A stretch of 5,825 nt of DNA from Clostridia bacterium (lineage in GTDB: Bacteria; Bacillota; Clostridia; Oscillospirales; CAG-272), in the NCBI GenBank assembly GCA_900769475.1, contig CAAGGQ010000153.1:1-5825 (forward strand), in the 5' to 3' direction. Shown piece by piece: positions 5,656 to 5,825 of the stretch. The first letter of the stretch is position 1; each line of letters opens with the position of its first letter. The position numbers and the translations under genes are program-made. Under the pieces are notes generated by a model. That model ran no database searches and was not told the DNA's origin. It saw only the letters and a program-made list of their open reading frames with translations.

Positions 5656-5825
5656 TTATTTCTTTTCCACCGCGTCCAGATCCTCCAGCAGAACCAGGGC
5701 GTCCAAGCAAACGGTGCCGTTTTCGTCCAGGGTGCGGAAGTAATAGCCCATCTCGTGCTCCCCACGCAGGACCCGGAGGGTGTGCTGATAGGTGGCCTCG
5801 TGAAGGAAGGAAAGGGTCATGGACA
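5656..5825 (-). CDS. 3' end of an unrecognised gene, cut by the right edge
   Basis: An open minus-strand frame enters from the right edge and ends in TAA at 5656-5658, 21 bp before the bidirectional terminator. The 55 visible residues include SFLHEATYQHTLRVLRGEHE, MGYYFRTLDENGTVCLDAL and the acidic end LLEDLDAVEKK. I recognise no family. The YYFRTLDENGTVCLDAL stretch looks like a small beta-hairpin, and the charged, Leu-rich end looks soluble; there is no membrane segment. A Met codon at 5818-5820 could be the true start, but only five bases upstream are visible, so no ribosome binding site can be judged. Support comes from the well-placed stop before a terminator and from GC-rich third positions like those of neighbouring genes. 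Another reading frame cannot be fully excluded. Confidence 0.6.
   Translation of the reverse strand, partial: SMTLSFLHEATYQHTLRVLRGEHEMGYYFRTLDENGTVCLDALVLLEDLDAVEKK

Noticed and set aside
1..5825. tRNA, rRNA, CRISPR array, insertion sequence or phage genes
   Set aside because: Apart from the 5003-5152 control region and the short 5582-5655 terminator stretch, the window is almost entirely coding. I found no spaced direct repeats, transposase motifs or structured RNA signature.

Overview
The window looks like chromosomal DNA from a Gram-positive Firmicutes lineage, most likely a GC-rich gut-type member of Clostridia. This is inferred from purine-rich Shine-Dalgarno sites before every complete gene, near-perfect sigma-A promoters, a Bacillus/Geobacillus-type pyrimidine-nucleoside phosphorylase, and a DeoB whose active-site spacing follows the Bacillus enzyme. 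No taxonomic marker is present, so the assignment is tentative.

Positions 1-5002 (minus strand) hold a tightly packed nucleoside-salvage (deo) operon. In transcription order it is deoC, a divergent family-1 nucleoside phosphorylase, deoD, deoB, cdd and pdp; pdp runs off the left edge. Gaps are 10-25 bp, and deoB and cdd overlap by 4 bp (ATGA). Cdd deaminates cytidine and deoxycytidine. Pdp cleaves uridine, deoxyuridine and thymidine, and DeoD cleaves purine (deoxy)nucleosides. DeoB moves phosphate from C1 to C5 of the released pentose. DeoC splits deoxyribose-5-phosphate into acetaldehyde and glyceraldehyde-3-phosphate for glycolysis. The 257-aa second-position phosphorylase is the least predictable member: it lacks the usual phosphate-binding motifs.

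Positions 5003-5152 are a compact divergent control region. Two strong promoters lie back to back: TTGACA-17-TATAAT to the left (deo operon) and TTGACA-17-TAAAAT with an extended TG to the right. Their -35 elements are only 21 bp apart and form an imperfect inverted repeat. A perfect 10-bp palindrome lies at the predicted deo start site and is a candidate operator.

Positions 5153-5581 (plus strand) encode a 142-aa protein with two predicted membrane helices and a C-terminal beta-rich domain that resembles bacterial PH-like domains. A bidirectional terminator (5593-5634) separates it from the 3' end of an unrecognised convergent gene (5656-5825, minus strand) that enters from the right edge.

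Most of the window is conserved metabolism. The points most worth following are the atypical phosphorylase, the divergent promoter architecture and the unassigned membrane protein. I found no strong evidence of an undescribed system.
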